Notes under the pieces: model-generated
Databases searched by the model: none
Told to the model about the DNA's origin: nothing
Seen by the model: only the letters and a program-made list of their open reading frames with translations
Assembly: GCA_013397435.1 (NCBI GenBank)
Contig: VZRG01001706.1
Span: forward strand, 1-64,000
From: Erythrocercus mccallii
Taxonomy: Eukaryota > Chordata > Aves > Passeriformes > Dicruridae
Direction: 5' to 3'
Length of the DNA stretch: 64,000 nucleotides
Part shown: positions 26,270-39,824 of the stretch, one piece after another
Layout: every line of letters begins with the position of its first letter
Position numbering within the stretch: position 1 is the stretch's first letter
Translations under genes and position numbers: made by a program

Positions 26270-27080
26270 AATGCCTAACTTGATGGGCTGATGATTTGAG
26301 TTTTTTAATCACAATTCCACTATTCAGAGTGAGATGAACTTGGAAAAAATAGATTCATTCTGAAATGATATCAAGTATTTGTGGCTTTGAGGGAGAAAAA
26401 GCAAAAGAAAGCAAAATTGCTATGATGTAAGGTGACCCAGCATATCATAAATTGCATAATCGTGACATGGGTTACAAACTGGACACTTCATTTGAAGCAA
26501 GCACTCAATCAGACCTGCCCTGCAAGACCATATTATCAAAGAAAAAATTCTGGAAAAGCTGAGATTCAAATTTACTGAGAAACCACTGCATTATGTCTCA
26601 GGAACGTATATTTTATTTTTTTTCTAAGCTTGACTATAGACAGGCCGTAATAGCGGTTTTTGAATGCCATCATTTGAACTTGACAGGCAACTGCCAGGTA
26701 AAATGAAAGGAGATTATCTTTCGGCAACTGCCCTCTCCATTTCTTAAAGCAAATGACCTTCAGCCAGAGCAGCAGTGAAAATCAGGGCAATCTCATCTTA
26801 AATGTGAACCCGGTGCTGAAAGAGCAGGGGTTCATATTATAAGTAGGATGCAAAAATGCTTTGAATCATCATCAGATTAGATGAAAAACGCCATTGTGTT
26901 CAAAAAGAACAGCTACTACACAAAGAAACGTAATAGAAAAAGGCTTAACAATGTCATAGAGACAAGCTAATGTGCTTCCCTATTTCTCTCAGATTCAAGA
27001 AGATATTGTTTCCCTTGTTCACTTTTTCAATGCAGATAATTTTCTGTAGATTAGCTTTTGATCGACTTTAATTAAAAAAA
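26270..27080. promoter_or_regulatory. Strong-looking candidate conserved non-coding element
   Basis: This long block has no simple repeats and unusually uniform, information-rich sequence for an AT-rich region. It keeps CpGs in AT-rich context (CAGGCCGTAATAGCGG near 26641, CTTTCGGCAACTGCC near 26718, GAACCCGGTGC near 26806, AAAACGCCATTG near 26885, TTTTGATCGAC near 27055) and has an exact GGCAACTGCC direct repeat at 26686 and 26723. No coding frame of note runs through it. The texture matches developmental enhancers or ultraconserved elements, but this is inference without alignment. Confidence 0.4.
26686..26732. repeat. GGCAACTGCC direct repeat, 37-base offset
   Basis: The exact 10-mer occurs at 26686-26695 and 26723-26732. 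It contains an AACTG core, which is MYB-like (YAACNG) and also an E-box-like CAGTTG on the other strand, inside a GGCA/TGCC dyad. Two identical sites inside a candidate enhancer suggest paired binding sites. Confidence 0.8.
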
Positions 27081-30000
27081 AAGAGAAGCATGCATTGGCT
27101 GACACACAAAAGCAACTGTAATTTCTCTATGTTCTCTTCGCACCCCTCTCTGTACCTCTTCTATGACCTACATCATACAACTTGAAATAATTTCCTTGAC
27201 ATCCTTCTTCCAGTTCTCCTGAGTGTCAATGTCAGATATCAGTCACCCATTTACACCTGCTTGCAAATTAGTTTTTGGGCTTTCACCTGTCATCTTGCAT
27301 TCATCAATTGTTTCAATTGTGTAATAGGAATTTTTGGGTATCTCTGTTCAGATCAGAGGACTCATCCTCTCTCAGTCCTTCAGTCTCTACTGCAATTTAG
27401 GGCACTTGTGCCCTTCCTAGTTGCTGGAAATTCACTGTCAGCTGGAAACCACTTCTTATTTTATCAAAGGACAACCCATCTGCTGTGCAAATGAGGCAGC
27501 AGTGGACAACATTTGCTGCAGTGACTACAAAAATGTCCCACACTCTTTGTGGAGACCGAGCCTCTGGGGCTTTCCCTCTGCAGGCACTGTCAGTAAGGCT
27601 GGTGAGTCTCTGTCCCTTGCCAGGTGACAGGTATGTGTTCTGTATAACAGCTTGAACTAGCAGAGATGATCCCAGCTGGCCAAGCAGAAACCCTGATCTT
27701 ACAGCCACCCTGAGGAGTTACTGGGCTAGCCACATGCATCATTGCTTTTACAGGAACGCTCCTCTCTTTTTCCAAGTTAAATGATCCCTGTACCTTTGAG
27801 AAGTTTGGACTTAAAAGGCAGAGCAGAAAGCAGCACTGGGTCCTGTGCTGCATCCCAAAGCATCCTAGCAGCTGGTGTGCAGCAGGATCTCTCCTCCCCG
27901 CCCTCCCTGCTCAGATGTGTGCCTGTTAGACCCTGCAGCAAGGACAGGCATCATTCCCTGTGTCAGGGGAGCAAACACCCTTGTGTCCTTGTGTGTCCCT
28001 CTGAACACACTGACATCCTGTCTAAATCAGAGATCGAGCAAGTTTCTCCTGTCAAGGGCTACAGTGGGCACCTGAGTGGCAGCAAGAGAAACACAGGGAT
28101 GCCTCTGTTCCCAACTCTCTGCTGAATGCAAGCACAGTAAAAAACTAAAGGATGGGAAAGGCTTTATTCCAAAGTTTTTCTTCCAACAGCACATTAATGA
28201 CCAAATTAAGACTGAACAGTGAACATGGCAAATCATTAAAATGCAAATGACATCACTGAAAGACATAAAAGATGAAGGATGCCTGTTTTGTGCATGGTTC
28301 AGTGATAGACACATTGACAGAAGCAATACTAAGCACAGACTGGTGGAGTCTTTCTAATGTGATTTTAAATGCCTGATTTTTTGGTAGGAGTTTTCTGCTT
28401 CTGCTCTATGAAATATGATCTTTGTTGTTTCTATGTAACATAATTGCCTTAAGTTCTCTAGCACGGAAGACAAAACTCTGGTGAAGGCAATACAGAGTAG
28501 CAAGGGATGTCATAAAACCTGAACTGCACTGAGGAACTTCCAATATTGACAGTATTTCTGGGGAAGAATCATTGCATGGAAAGGGGTGATGGGAGCTGAG
28601 GAGCTCCTTACACTTCCTAGAACATGAGTCACAGATCTGTGCCAAGGCAGGTTTGAAATGGGGTGTAAATTCCCAGAGAGGAAGCATTGCTGTGAACACA
28701 ATACAAGGTGGAAGTGCCAGTGCAGGACTGTTCAAAGCACTCCTGCAGGTGGCTAAGAACCCACATCCACCAAATATTCTTCCACATCACAAAACCAATG
28801 CCCTGCTTCAATTTTGCACCACAAACAACAGAGAGCACAGCTACTTATCTCTGCACCATCAATCATTTTGAGTTAATGGCATAACACCTTCTACTGGGCA
28901 CCTGATCTGATGCCACACTGACAGTACCCTGGAGATGAAAGCTCTATCCATGAGCTTGCTGATTTCTTTAATGCAGGTTAATATGCCATAGACAGCTAGC
29001 ACATTACTTTCTAATCTGCTAGACACACGAGCTTTCTGGCATTAAGAGCAGCCCGTGCCCAGGAACTGCTGAATGCTTGGAAGAATGCAAGTCTGAGTGG
29101 TAATAAACAGGCATCACATAGCAGAAAAAGGTACCCTGTCCGGTACCTTGGGCACAGTGGCAATGGAATAGCAGCTGCAGCACTTTTTGCTTGGAAAGTG
29201 GTGAAGCATCAGGTCAGGTTCAGTGTAGAAAGGAATAAAGATCCACAGTAAAAACCGTTCAGGTTGTTTGTGTACTTATGGCTGCCCTGCTTAGGTGTGG
29301 GGTGATGGATTTGGATTGTGTGTGCCTGAGCCCCTGCTTCCCCACAGCAGCAGCCACCTTCTCCACACCTGAGCAGGAACAGTCCCCGCCACTTGTGCTG
29401 ACACCCATTAGATCATCTAATTAGAATTCTTTCACCAATTGGTTTGACTCAGACTGGAGGGAGTCAGGAATTTTGGTATCTCTCAGACTCCATTGGATTA
29501 AGAACAGTAAACTGGTGTCAGGCAAAAACCCCTTGGCTGCACATAATCACAGCACTACAGGACTAGCTTTGCACCAAGACACATAAGTGCTCCATTTGCT
29601 GGACAAAGAGGGAATGCAAAAAACATTACTTCCACATACTGATTCCCTGAAAAAAAATTACTTCCTAGTACTGCTTTATCTTCTTTGAAAGGAATTACAC
29701 ATTTTTCTTCATTATAAAAAGCTAAATCTTTGTATCCTCCCAGCTTTAAAGTCTCCCATACAGCAGCAGATAAAGGATGTTCAGAAATTAAAATATGTGA
29801 CTTGTATAAATACATAATGAAACAATTGGCAAGACATTACAAAAACTAATATCCCTACTGATAGAATACAGAATTTGAAGTCCCTTTTAATAAAACTAAA
29901 CATTTGGTTTCTTCAGAAGAAAAAGATTTTAAGAGGCTTAACAGCATTAAGAGAAGAGAATAAACTATTGTTAACTTAATTTACTTTATAAAGAAAGTTA

Positions 30001-31479
30001 ATCCTGCAAGAGTAATTTATATTTTTCTGACTCAAAGGTGCTACTATGATTCACTTTCATTCCCAACTCCATTTCAGTATAATGGAGTTTAGATGTGCCT
30101 GTGAGACTGTTGATTTATCAAGCTGTAAGTTGCACGTTCTACATTTTTAGACTAGTCCCTCAAAATCTTTGCAATGGTACCTTGTGCTGGGAATGAGTTT
30201 ATTTTTTTTTCCTTTTTGGAAAGGCAGAAGAAACCATATGGCAAAACTACATACAAACCTCCCATAACTGTTCCAAAAAGCACAGGGACTTCTCTTGTGA
30301 TATTTTTAGGTTTTTACTAATTGTAAAAGAGTTGTCAAATCCACTTTTCCAGTGCTGTTGCTGAAAGCATTGCTAGCTTTTCCAAGGATGCTTTGGCTAA
30401 GCAGTGATTTTTGGCTTGAATTTTTTTGGCTTACAAAGACCCACCACCTACCAAATGTCAATTTTTAAGTTTTTCACTAAAAAATCAAAATCAATTGCTA
30501 TGGACTTTATCATACTTCAAAGTATGAAGCATCATTGCAAGATGGATATTCAAACCTGGTGTGGCAACAGGCTTCAAAGAGTAGAAAATATTTTTTTGTT
30601 CTGTTGGCATCTGCTGCTCCTCACTTTCAGATCGGCTGGAATAAACATCCAGCTTTTTCACAGCATGAATTGAAATTGCAAATTAACTTCCTCTTTGCTT
30701 CATCTTAAACTACCCATATACACCCAGAAACTTATTGCACTTAAACACAAATTTCTCAAGACAGCCACGATAGCTTTTAAGAGACACAAAAAGATATTTT
30801 ACATGTGTCACATTACTTTTGAGATGAAAGAAATATACGCAGTAGAATAATTTGAGACAACACAAATCCCGTCCACACTGCAGGCACGTTGCACTGGGAT
30901 GTGATGCTGCTTTTCTGAACTCTGCATGGCCATCCCAAAGGTCCTCATTTGCTCACTTATTCCACTCCACAGGGAAAATGCACTTGGCAAAACATCTAGC
31001 TCTTATCTCACGATTTCAATTCTTCTCTCGCTCTTATCTCACAGAAAGTATCCTACAACTTAGATCCCTCAGCAACACTTTCACAGCAAGTGTAAGACAG
31101 AGGCAGAGGGAAGGAGTGAGACCTATTACAGTCTAAGTACCACAAATCCTGGCTTTTGATTTATTTTTACACATCTGCAGCAGAAGCCAGAAAAAGGGAA
31201 AAACCTTGAAAAAAAAAATTTTGGTATGGAATATTTCAAAATACAATTGAGACGTAATCTACATAAAAATTAAAAATAAAGCAAAGAGAAAAATGTTGAC
31301 TTTGAGAAGTATAGTATAATCCTCTCTCCCAAAAGAGACATTACTGTGTTACATTTGAGAAATATATAAATTGGCAGTTTCTTAAAGAGGTTGGTATTAT
31401 CAAAGCTTTTCCCTCACCCCTAAAAAGGAGAAAAACTAGTGCAGCTTCAGAAAGTAACATGCTGGGGTTTCTTCTAATT
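27081..31479. other. Non-coding stretch, no gene recognised
   Basis: Mostly AT-rich; 27500-28130 is GC-richer and gives overlapping open frames on both strands, none resembling a known protein. An exact 13-base direct repeat lies at 30999-31042. No promoter-like feature or recognised transposon is visible. Confidence 0.6.
30999..31042. repeat. 13-bp direct repeat GCTCTTATCTCAC
   Basis: Exact copies at 30999-31011 and 31030-31042, 31 bases apart start to start. The intervening bases are not duplicated, so this is either a partial local duplication with decay or chance. Confidence 0.8.
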
Positions 31480-31780
31480 TGCACAATGACTCCAACACTT
31501 CCGCCTGCAACTTATATCTGTCACATAAATAGACAGATATGATCTGTCTGCCAGTCTGTGTCTAGCTAAGACTAGGATGAGGAAATCCTAACTTTGTTTC
31601 AGAAATTGCTGGCATCAATGATCAATGAAATATTTTTTATTCTTCTTTAATTCTTAGCCTACAGTGAAGAGCCTGAGATAACCACTGGCCAATCAAGAAG
31701 GGATTGAAAAACATTGCTTAATATTTCATCTGATCAATTTAATCAGTTGCAAAGTTACAACATTTCTTCCTCCCTGACAA
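31480..31780. promoter_or_regulatory. Candidate regulatory element with clustered GTCT/AGAC boxes
   Basis: A repeat-free block containing a perfect 8-bp dyad (31531-31549). Five GTCT or AGAC tetramers, the core of SMAD-binding elements, fall within 42 bases: 31531, 31546, 31554, 31560 and 31569. TGATCAATG and CTGATCAATTTAATC follow near 31618 and 31731. The clustering is visible; SMAD binding is inference. Confidence 0.3.
31531..31549. repeat. Perfect 8-bp inverted repeat, 3-base spacer
   Basis: Arms AGACAGAT (31531-31538) and ATCTGTCT (31542-31549) flank ATG. A further TATCTGT at 31515-31521 could pair alternatively with ACAGATA at 31533-31539. Confidence 0.85.
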
Positions 31781-34700
31781 GAGAGGGAACAAATTCCTAA
31801 CTCTCCCAGAGGCCATATAAAAATTTAATATGACTGCTTCCTGAACACCCATCTGCCTCAGTACAAACAGTAAAAATGTGAACAGGAAAAAAAACAAGCT
31901 GTGATGCTGCTTCTGTTTTGATTTAAGTGCGACTCTTATAAGAATAACAATGAGAAAATCAGCTATGACACGGCCTCTGTCTCCAGTTTGGGTTTTTTTT
32001 GTTTCACCTTCTGAACAGATGCACCACTTTTACATGTTAAGCAGAGACCAAAATCTTCAAACCTATCACTGGAAAAAGGATTTTTCTTCCATTATGACTC
32101 CATATGTTTCCACTTCTAATAACCCATGCAGCTGTATGCTAAACAAAAAGCTGTGAAACCCTTGACTAGCTCAAACTAAGACGTCTCATTTGGTAGGTCC
32201 TAATTATCTGCCTGTAAATCTTCAGCTTTCAGATTTCACTGAATTCAGCTATTAAAAGTTAGGGAAGACAGAGAAGTCTCTTTCTGCACTCCAGTTTTAC
32301 CCCAGGACTCTTGGTGAAGTCTTGCTTCCCAAAGGATTTCTGAATTACTGTCCACACTGAGAACTTTTTCCTTCAGTGAAGGAAAAGCTGAGATTAACCT
32401 TAAATTTTACAACTTTTCTAAGACAATAATTGAGTCAATCTACATAATAATTTTGTAGGACATCAATCTACTTTAAATGCTTCAAGAAAATTAAAACTCT
32501 TGTACTTCCCACATTAGAGATTCTTTTGCTCTTTGGATTCAGAGAATGCCTAAAGCCTTTAACCCAGAAAGACTTAAATGAAGATAGAAAGCACTACTGC
32601 CCTTGATAAACAACACTTAAAAGAGTTTTGTGGGGTTTTAATTATTTTCTAAAGGCAGAAAGATTAACACAGTAATTTAGTTGGTTCACAAACATGAGAA
32701 GACCATTCAAACCCCAGAAAAAACAGAGAAAAGTCAGTCCTCTAAACACTTAAGCTTTAGGGCACCATTAAGCTGCAAATGCAAAACTCACGGGAACAGG
32801 AAGAGACCTTCAGTCAGGCAGAGCCATTCCAGCCTACATTTCCAGCACAAAGCCTCCATCCTCCCTTCTATCAGCCCTCCCTAGCCTGTGGGACTCTCCT
32901 TTATAGCCCTCAGCGATCACATACTCATCTTTTGCACCTGGTTTCCCGCCCCACTGCAAACCAGCAGCAGTGACTGGCCCACAGGTGCATGTGTTCTTGT
33001 TTGGGCTTTGCCTGTTTTCTAAGACGCCATCACCTTGGGGAGTCAACCCACAAGTGAGTCTATATCTGGCTCACCTGTGTTAAGCACTTCTTTCTTTTTT
33101 CTCCTTTTGGTGGGTGGGACAAGCAGCAAATGATATTTTTTTTATCTAATTTTTACTGGATTCTGTATGTTTCATATTTAACTTGTCACAATTTCTTGCA
33201 GAAGGCACTTTTCCTTCCCCTCATTCCAGAAACGCATTTCCCATTTCCTGCACAGATAAGTGCTCTTCTGCTCCAGTGTTCTTGGCATGCTTGCTGAAAA
33301 CTTTGGAATGAAAAATAAATGAATATGAGAGAGCATAACGTGTTGTTTCTGACACACTTCAGCAGTTTTTCCCCAGAAGCCCTTGTGTGCTGGCCCCAGG
33401 CTAAGGCCACACACCACGCCAGGCAAAAGCCACCTCAATTCCTTTTTCCTGGAACGGCGCTATCTTTACACACTGAAAATTTCATTTTGTTTTACAAGCC
33501 CCTCCCCTGCACCAGCCTCCAGAGGAGATAAGTTTTATCAGCCTAACGTCAGCAAAGTGATGAATAAGGGCACAGCCTGTTCCAGCACGAGGCAGATGCA
33601 GAGGCTTGCTCAGCAGCATAGCCAAGTGCTTCAGCAGCTGATGATTGAAAGTGGAAGCTTAATGGAGTGAATGGGAACAAAGAATTAGAATAAACGCCAC
33701 CTTTTGAAATAGAAAGCAAGGAGCTAAATGGTTTGGGTGAGACAGGAAAGCAGATGTAGAGCAGAGATGCAGTTCTGCAAAGCCAGCCTGGGTTCCAGAT
33801 TCCAGTTGAGTCACCTTTGTCAGCCAGAACGATGACAGCCTCTGTCTGGGTGGCCTCCCCTGTGTCAGCAGGTGATGGGGAAAACACATGCTCCTCCTGC
33901 AAGAAATTATTGTTTTCTGCTGTCCTGCAGAAATCTTCTTCTAATTGAGCATTTCCCTCTAGAACATGTCACCCCAATTACCTGTAGACACATATAAATC
34001 TTGAGACTAATGGATCTTCAGGCTATAGGAGGATAAACAGAATCATCTATGAAAGCTGGTCCCAGATAAGGGAGAAGGGAAGGAATTGGTCCTTCCACAA
34101 TTAAAGCAGCTATAAAGTCTGGGAGGAGACTTTGCACTGGTGCAACTGAGTTGAACCGTGATGTACCACACTAACACAAATCACTTCAAGTGTTACAAAT
34201 ATTACAGCATTTCAAGAGAACCAATGCTCGTGGCTCTGCACATGCTCCCGTTAGAGTCCTTCCCTGGTGCGACTGTTCCCTGAACCCACACAGCCAGAAA
34301 GGACCACTGGGAAAGGAATGAGTTGAACACGCTGACCACAAAGCATCCTGATCTGAAACAAGGCCTGGGTTTGCCCTAAACATGGGATTAGCGCAGGCTA
34401 CAAGCACAGGGCACAGGGATGGGTGAATCCTCTCTGTCTGCCAGAGGAGGCTGTAACTTGGCAGGAGAAATGAAAGGCCACACTGTCCAAGGGAAAATCC
34501 AGGGGAAACCAGGCTATTGGTGAAGGGATGGGTGAGAAGTCTGACCTGCTGGGCTCAGTGAGCCTCAGGGATAAATGCCAGCATTGGGAGGTGATGTTGG
34601 ATTTGTGCAAAAACCTGGAGCAGAGGCTGTGGTGTGACTGGAGAAGAATCTCTGAACCCCAGCCACATGCCAAGGATGAGGCACACAGGCCCTGATACAG

Positions 34701-36719
34701 CTGGGGCTAACAGGACATAACCAGTAAAGTGTCTCTCTGTCATTTTTCTCCCAGCAGTCGCCTTGTAGAGTGTGTTTGATGAATATGAACAACCATAAGC
34801 CAAGAAGTGAACAGACCTTTGTGCGGCTTGAAGGCTGTCCATGAAAATAATGGGCCAAGTTTTAGTAGAGATGAATGCTCAAGTAGACTTCTTCATACTT
34901 TGCTAGCGGAAAATATTTGGCTGCTGTCTCTGGCAGTGAGAGTAGGGGTGGTGCCAGCTGCCACTCGGTTAAGGCAGAGAATAATGGATTTCACCATCAA
35001 ACAACCCTCACTGAAAGCTGTCCAAAGATGCCTGGATAGACAACATTCATTAGACAAAAAAGAGGAATCTCTTTTCTAGAAGGGTGAGCTGGAAAGCACA
35101 TCATTCCTGCACAGCTGAAGGAAAACAGATACTACCCTGGCCTGACTTCTCTTGCCTGCCTTTGAACACAGCAGCAGGGCTGCTGCCTGGTCTTGGCTGT
35201 GTCAACAAGTGGTAATTATAAATATCTGCCAGACCTTTGGTGTTAATGTTTGCAGATAGCCACCTGATCACATTTTGGAAACAACAGAGCATGTTCTGTA
35301 CTTACCATGTTTTAAAATGGATTAAAAATTTCCTTGGGAAATCAAATACAAGTCAAGAGACTGAAGTCAAGTCCAGTCCTTATTAATTATGATTATAACA
35401 CCATTTGACTTGACACAAAGGAGAAATTGCATTCAAATAGCTTCCAAATTGTTTGCAGCATGGATGAATCTAACCAAAACTAGTGAGATACCTTTGCATA
35501 TTTGAGGAGGGAATTACTGTATACATACCAATGCCCAGCACAGGTAATACACAGACATTCTTTTTAATGGCCAGGTTTATGCAGCTAATTCCTCACATTC
35601 AGCACTGAGTGTACAATAATCCTTTTGACAAATGAGTCAAGAGGCAGGGGGCTGCTGAGCATAATATGCCTTATTGCCTTACACACATCTAGGACATGGA
35701 GATGAGTGAGGATTAATAGTCACAATTAGGAACGTAAGAGCAGACTGTGGATTGTAAAAATAATTAGCAGGTTCTGAGAAGAATTTCCAGCCCCACAAAA
35801 ATGTTTTAGTGCAGAATACATTTGAAACGGAAACAATAAAAGAGACTCAGCGATGCTCTTCCCATAATGATACTTTTGGGATTGTTAGGACAGGATTGGA
35901 AAGCTCGCTGGCTCCTTAACACGGATGGCCTAATGCTCACAGCCAGCCAGACACCGCGGACCCTTCTGAGGGTGGCAGGCAGCCACTTGGCTTCCCAGGG
36001 CAGCCTTGGCCACATTTTACCTGTGCTCTTGCCCTAAGGGTTGTAGCACTACAGAGTCCCCCAGGGTTTATGCTCCCCAAGCCCTGTGCTCACAGGGGAA
36101 AATGCTGCAGTATGTGAGCACCTGACCCACAGCAAGGATTGGCAGGGCTCTCCATGGAGCACCTGGGCAGGTGCCCTCTGCTCTGGGACCAGGGCTGCCC
36201 CTGGTTCTTAGGGAGAGAGTGGCTGGACAAATCTGCTGTGCTGTGCTGAGGGCTTCCAGCATCCCAGTTTGGTCTGGCTTTGAAATTTGCTAATAAGGGA
36301 AAATGTGGACACTCACCAGGAAGTTTCAGTAATCCTGAAACTAGATTATAAGTTTATATTTTTAAAATACAGTAAATGCCATATTATCTTTGTTTGACTT
36401 TTGGCATTAGAGAAATGTGGGATTTCTTCTTAAAATGACAACTGAGATGCCCCCATCTGTCAGGAGTGCTGGGTTTCAGCAGAGGCCCTACGGATTCAGA
36501 AGCCTTCAGCAAGGAGCAGAGGCTGGTGAAATGAGCAGTATGGAAGCAGCCAAATTTAGGGGCTGTGCTGAAGCTTCCTGGCAAGAAGCAATGCTGGCTG
36601 AAGGCTGACCTGCAGGGTACCAGAGCTGCACTGCTCAGTGCTGAGGCACCTCCAGACCAGAGCCCTGAGCTCCTGCCCATTGCAGATCAGCCGCTCTGCA
36701 GCTGCTTCCCAGGTGGGCC
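31781..36719. other. Non-coding stretch, no gene recognised
   Basis: Alternating AT-rich and moderately GC-rich sequence. A possible relic of an old palindromic dispersed repeat lies near 34130-34165 (TTTGCACTGGTGCAACTGAG). Open frames up to about 117 codons occur on both strands at 33380-33900 and 34390-34860 without family resemblance. No CpG island or RNA gene was seen. Confidence 0.6.
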
Positions 36720-36900
36720 GTCTCTGGGATTTAAATAGCTATAATGTCATTAAGAAGATCATGAATTATTCCTGCTCAGCAGTATTAGCCTTTCTTTTCT
36801 GTTTGAATAGGTAACTGTTGACTATAATTCCGTAAGAAACAGCAGTCCATAATTTATTTTTCCAGAAAACTTTCCTCTCATGGCTATCCTTTCACACTTT
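36720..36900. promoter_or_regulatory. Weak candidate conserved non-coding element
   Basis: AT-rich segment with AGCTATAATGTCATTAAGAA near 36738, CATGAATTATTCCTG near 36760 and a kept CpG (AATTCCGTAAG near 36824). Homeodomain-like ATTA cores are dense and there is no simple repeat. Composition-based call only. Confidence 0.2.
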
Positions 36901-37890
36901 CTAGAAGACACTAGAAAATACTCTGAGAAAGAGTAAAGAAATTCCAGGGTGTCTCTCAGATGACAGACTTTAACAGTAAAATCAGGGCTTATTGCCAGTA
37001 ATTTCCCTCAGGTGTACCTTGCTTGTGGCAAGAGACAACATCCCTCCAGCCACAGACCAGGCAGGGATGTCTTTGCAAACTTTGCAAGTCTCTAACTTGG
37101 CAATGAATAAAAAATTCTGGCAGGAGAGGAGCATATAATGATCAAGTGCAAAGAAATGGTGACAATACATCTTGCCAATCAATAGGAACACTCTCTTTGT
37201 AAGAACATATTCCTTATTTATAGATCAGCTTGCTTGTGCTGCAGAGAGGAGTCAACAACTTTCAGTCTGATTTAGAAGAAAGACTAACTGATGATGTGAA
37301 ATTACCTGGAATACCTAATTACAGAGATCAAAAAGGTTGGTTTTGGTTTGGTTTTGTGTGTGTGTGCATGTAAGTTCAGCTTTAATAATCATATTGTTCC
37401 AATATAATTCCCATTGTTGCTGTCAGTGTGGAGTGTCTAAGTGCCTAATATATCTAACACAGATGTGCCAAAGGGCTACAATTAAATCACTCTGCAGTCA
37501 TCTTCTGGTACCAATCAACTTTTTCTCCTCCTAATGAACAGACACATGCTGTTTTATACAGTCTGATTGACTGGTTGATATGAAAACATAAAGTGGCAGA
37601 ATCTGGTGAAAAGTATTCATTATTCTCTGTGTTTGGAGCTGCAATAGAGTGAGTAATTGTTTCTGATTGTGGCAGCCACTCTTGTGCTGACTGATTAGTG
37701 CTACAGCACTGGCACAGAGGTTGTGCTAGACAGGATGGAAACTCATTTGTGAGACCTTCATGGAAGTTAAAGCATCCCCTGTGTTTTATTTAAATGGTGC
37801 ACATAGTTTTGAATTAATATTTTTCAACTTTTTGGTCCACAGAAGTCATCTCACACCTTTGGCAGATTTCTAAGGAGCCCCAATCCAATG

Positions 37891-37970
37891 TTATAGCTCA
37901 GGAAACTGAGACAGAGAGGGGAAAAGCAGGTTTCTCAGTACCTTTAGGCAGCCAAGTCAGTGACCCACAC
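37891..37970 (-). mobile_element. Possible MIR/CORE-SINE-like remnant, antisense
   Basis: TATAGCTCAGGAAACTGAGA, then CAGAGAGG, resembles the reverse complement of the MIR core region ('gatgaggaaactgaggcacagagagg'), and the following CAGCCAAGTCAGTGACCC could match its 'cacagctagtaagtggcag' part. Similarity is limited to about 30 clear bases plus weak flanks, so this could be coincidence. Confidence 0.35.
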
Positions 37971-39824
37971 ACCACAGGAAGCGTCTGTCACACTCACACT
38001 CGGTACATCAGGAGACTCTGCTTGTTCATGTCAACGCAAGAAGAATTTTTTCCAGGGCTCAAATATGTTGCATTAAAAATGAAGGTTGGTGACAGGACCA
38101 GATGAGGAAGGAGGCTCTCATCTGATGAAACACACCTCCTCAATATCTAGGTGCCCTAGAGAGACAGTAAATGACCATGACCTGGTACTACTGCTCTGAA
38201 ATCTCTGTCGGTCCCTGGGGTGGGGCAAACCTGTCCTGTTTATTCCTGGCTCTTAAACAACACTGTGCATTGGTAGGCAGCTGGGTTTGCCTCAGAAAAA
38301 GGGTGTCTGTAGGCAGCTGAAGCAGTGCCCAATACCCCACACAGGGTAAAAAAAGCAGGAGGAGAAAACATTGCTGCTGAAGCAAGGGAGGGCTGTTGAC
38401 ATAGGAGCGTGATACTTGTTCTGGAGGGATGAAGGTTGACTAAATTATGGTCCTCAAATGCAAAAGGACATCAAAACCAAAATCACTCTTTGGAAATGCC
38501 TGGCAATTGCAGTTACTTTTAAAGTTAACATAGTAAAGAGAAAATGCAGTGAGAAATGAGTGGGCTCTAATTTGGGCCAGATCTGAAAGCAGTCATTTCC
38601 TGGTGGAGATGGAGGTGGGAACATGTGCCCACACTCAGCTCTCCTGTGTGAGGGCAGCACATCCCCGTGGACACTGCTTTTTGGAACTAGGCAAAAGGCA
38701 AAAAAATACCAAAAACCTTTTCATCCTGAAAGAGGATGAAAGAAAACATTGGAATTGAATCTCAGTGTCGGTTGAGCATCTACATTTTGGTTGCAAGTAC
38801 TCAACTTGCTTTTCCTGAATAGTAGTAAACTTTCCTCGAGCAAAACACTCAGAACAAGTGCTGGAATCAAATTAGAAACCTGTGCCTTTCGTGAAGGAAT
38901 TATAAAAAGGAAATAAAAAAATTCCACTCATAATTTTCATTTGACAACCAGTCGTTCCCATAGAGGCTGTTTTAATACCATGTTGCAATGACACAATTAC
39001 ATTAAATTCCTCAGTAGATAATCACAGTTTTAAATTAGTTAAAAACATTGCTGTGCTCTTTGGAGGGCTTTGCAAGTTGAACTGCAATTTTTCTGCTTTG
39101 TTTTTTTTTCATCTATTTTTGTTTGTTGGTGGGGACTGCCAAAGTTTGTGTAGATATTTAAGCCCAAGACAGCATCTTAGCTTAGCCATCTGTGAAAACA
39201 AAACCAAGTAAAAATATAGCTTTGAATAAATGAAGCACTGAGGGAATTTCATACTCGATATAAATAATTGCAGATATAGCTTGTTGCTATGCAGTTAAGA
39301 AAAACATTTCTGCTTGGTAAGGACTCATTTCTCTAAAAGGTTCCACTTTCAAACACGAAGACAAAGAAACATTAATATTTTTCCATCTTCCGCTTAAAAT
39401 GTACATGCAAGATCGACGCCTTCCTGTCTGGTTTGATAAAAAGAACACAAAGGATCTGGAGAGAGGCAGGAGAAAAGAAGAGGCTTCCAGCAGCTGATTC
39501 TCACTGAAACCAACACTTCCCATGGCCTCAAAGGCCAGAGGCTTCCAGCTTGGGGCCCAATCCAATGGGGCTTAAAATTTGGGTTCCTTATGGAAGGTCC
39601 AAGCATGAGAAACAGAGATTTCTGATTTTGGGGCATATAGAGGAGAGCTGTGAGGCTTTGTGAAAGGGGCACTCACTTCCCAGGTGCAGCAAGAAAAGTC
39701 ACTTTATAATTAGCACATGGGAAAAATCCCGAGGACACAGGAAGGAAGGGAAAGCAAAAGCTTTTTCATTTCAGCTCTTGGGAAGTGATACATTTTGTTG
39801 CAGGGCAATATTTGTAAGGAAGGG

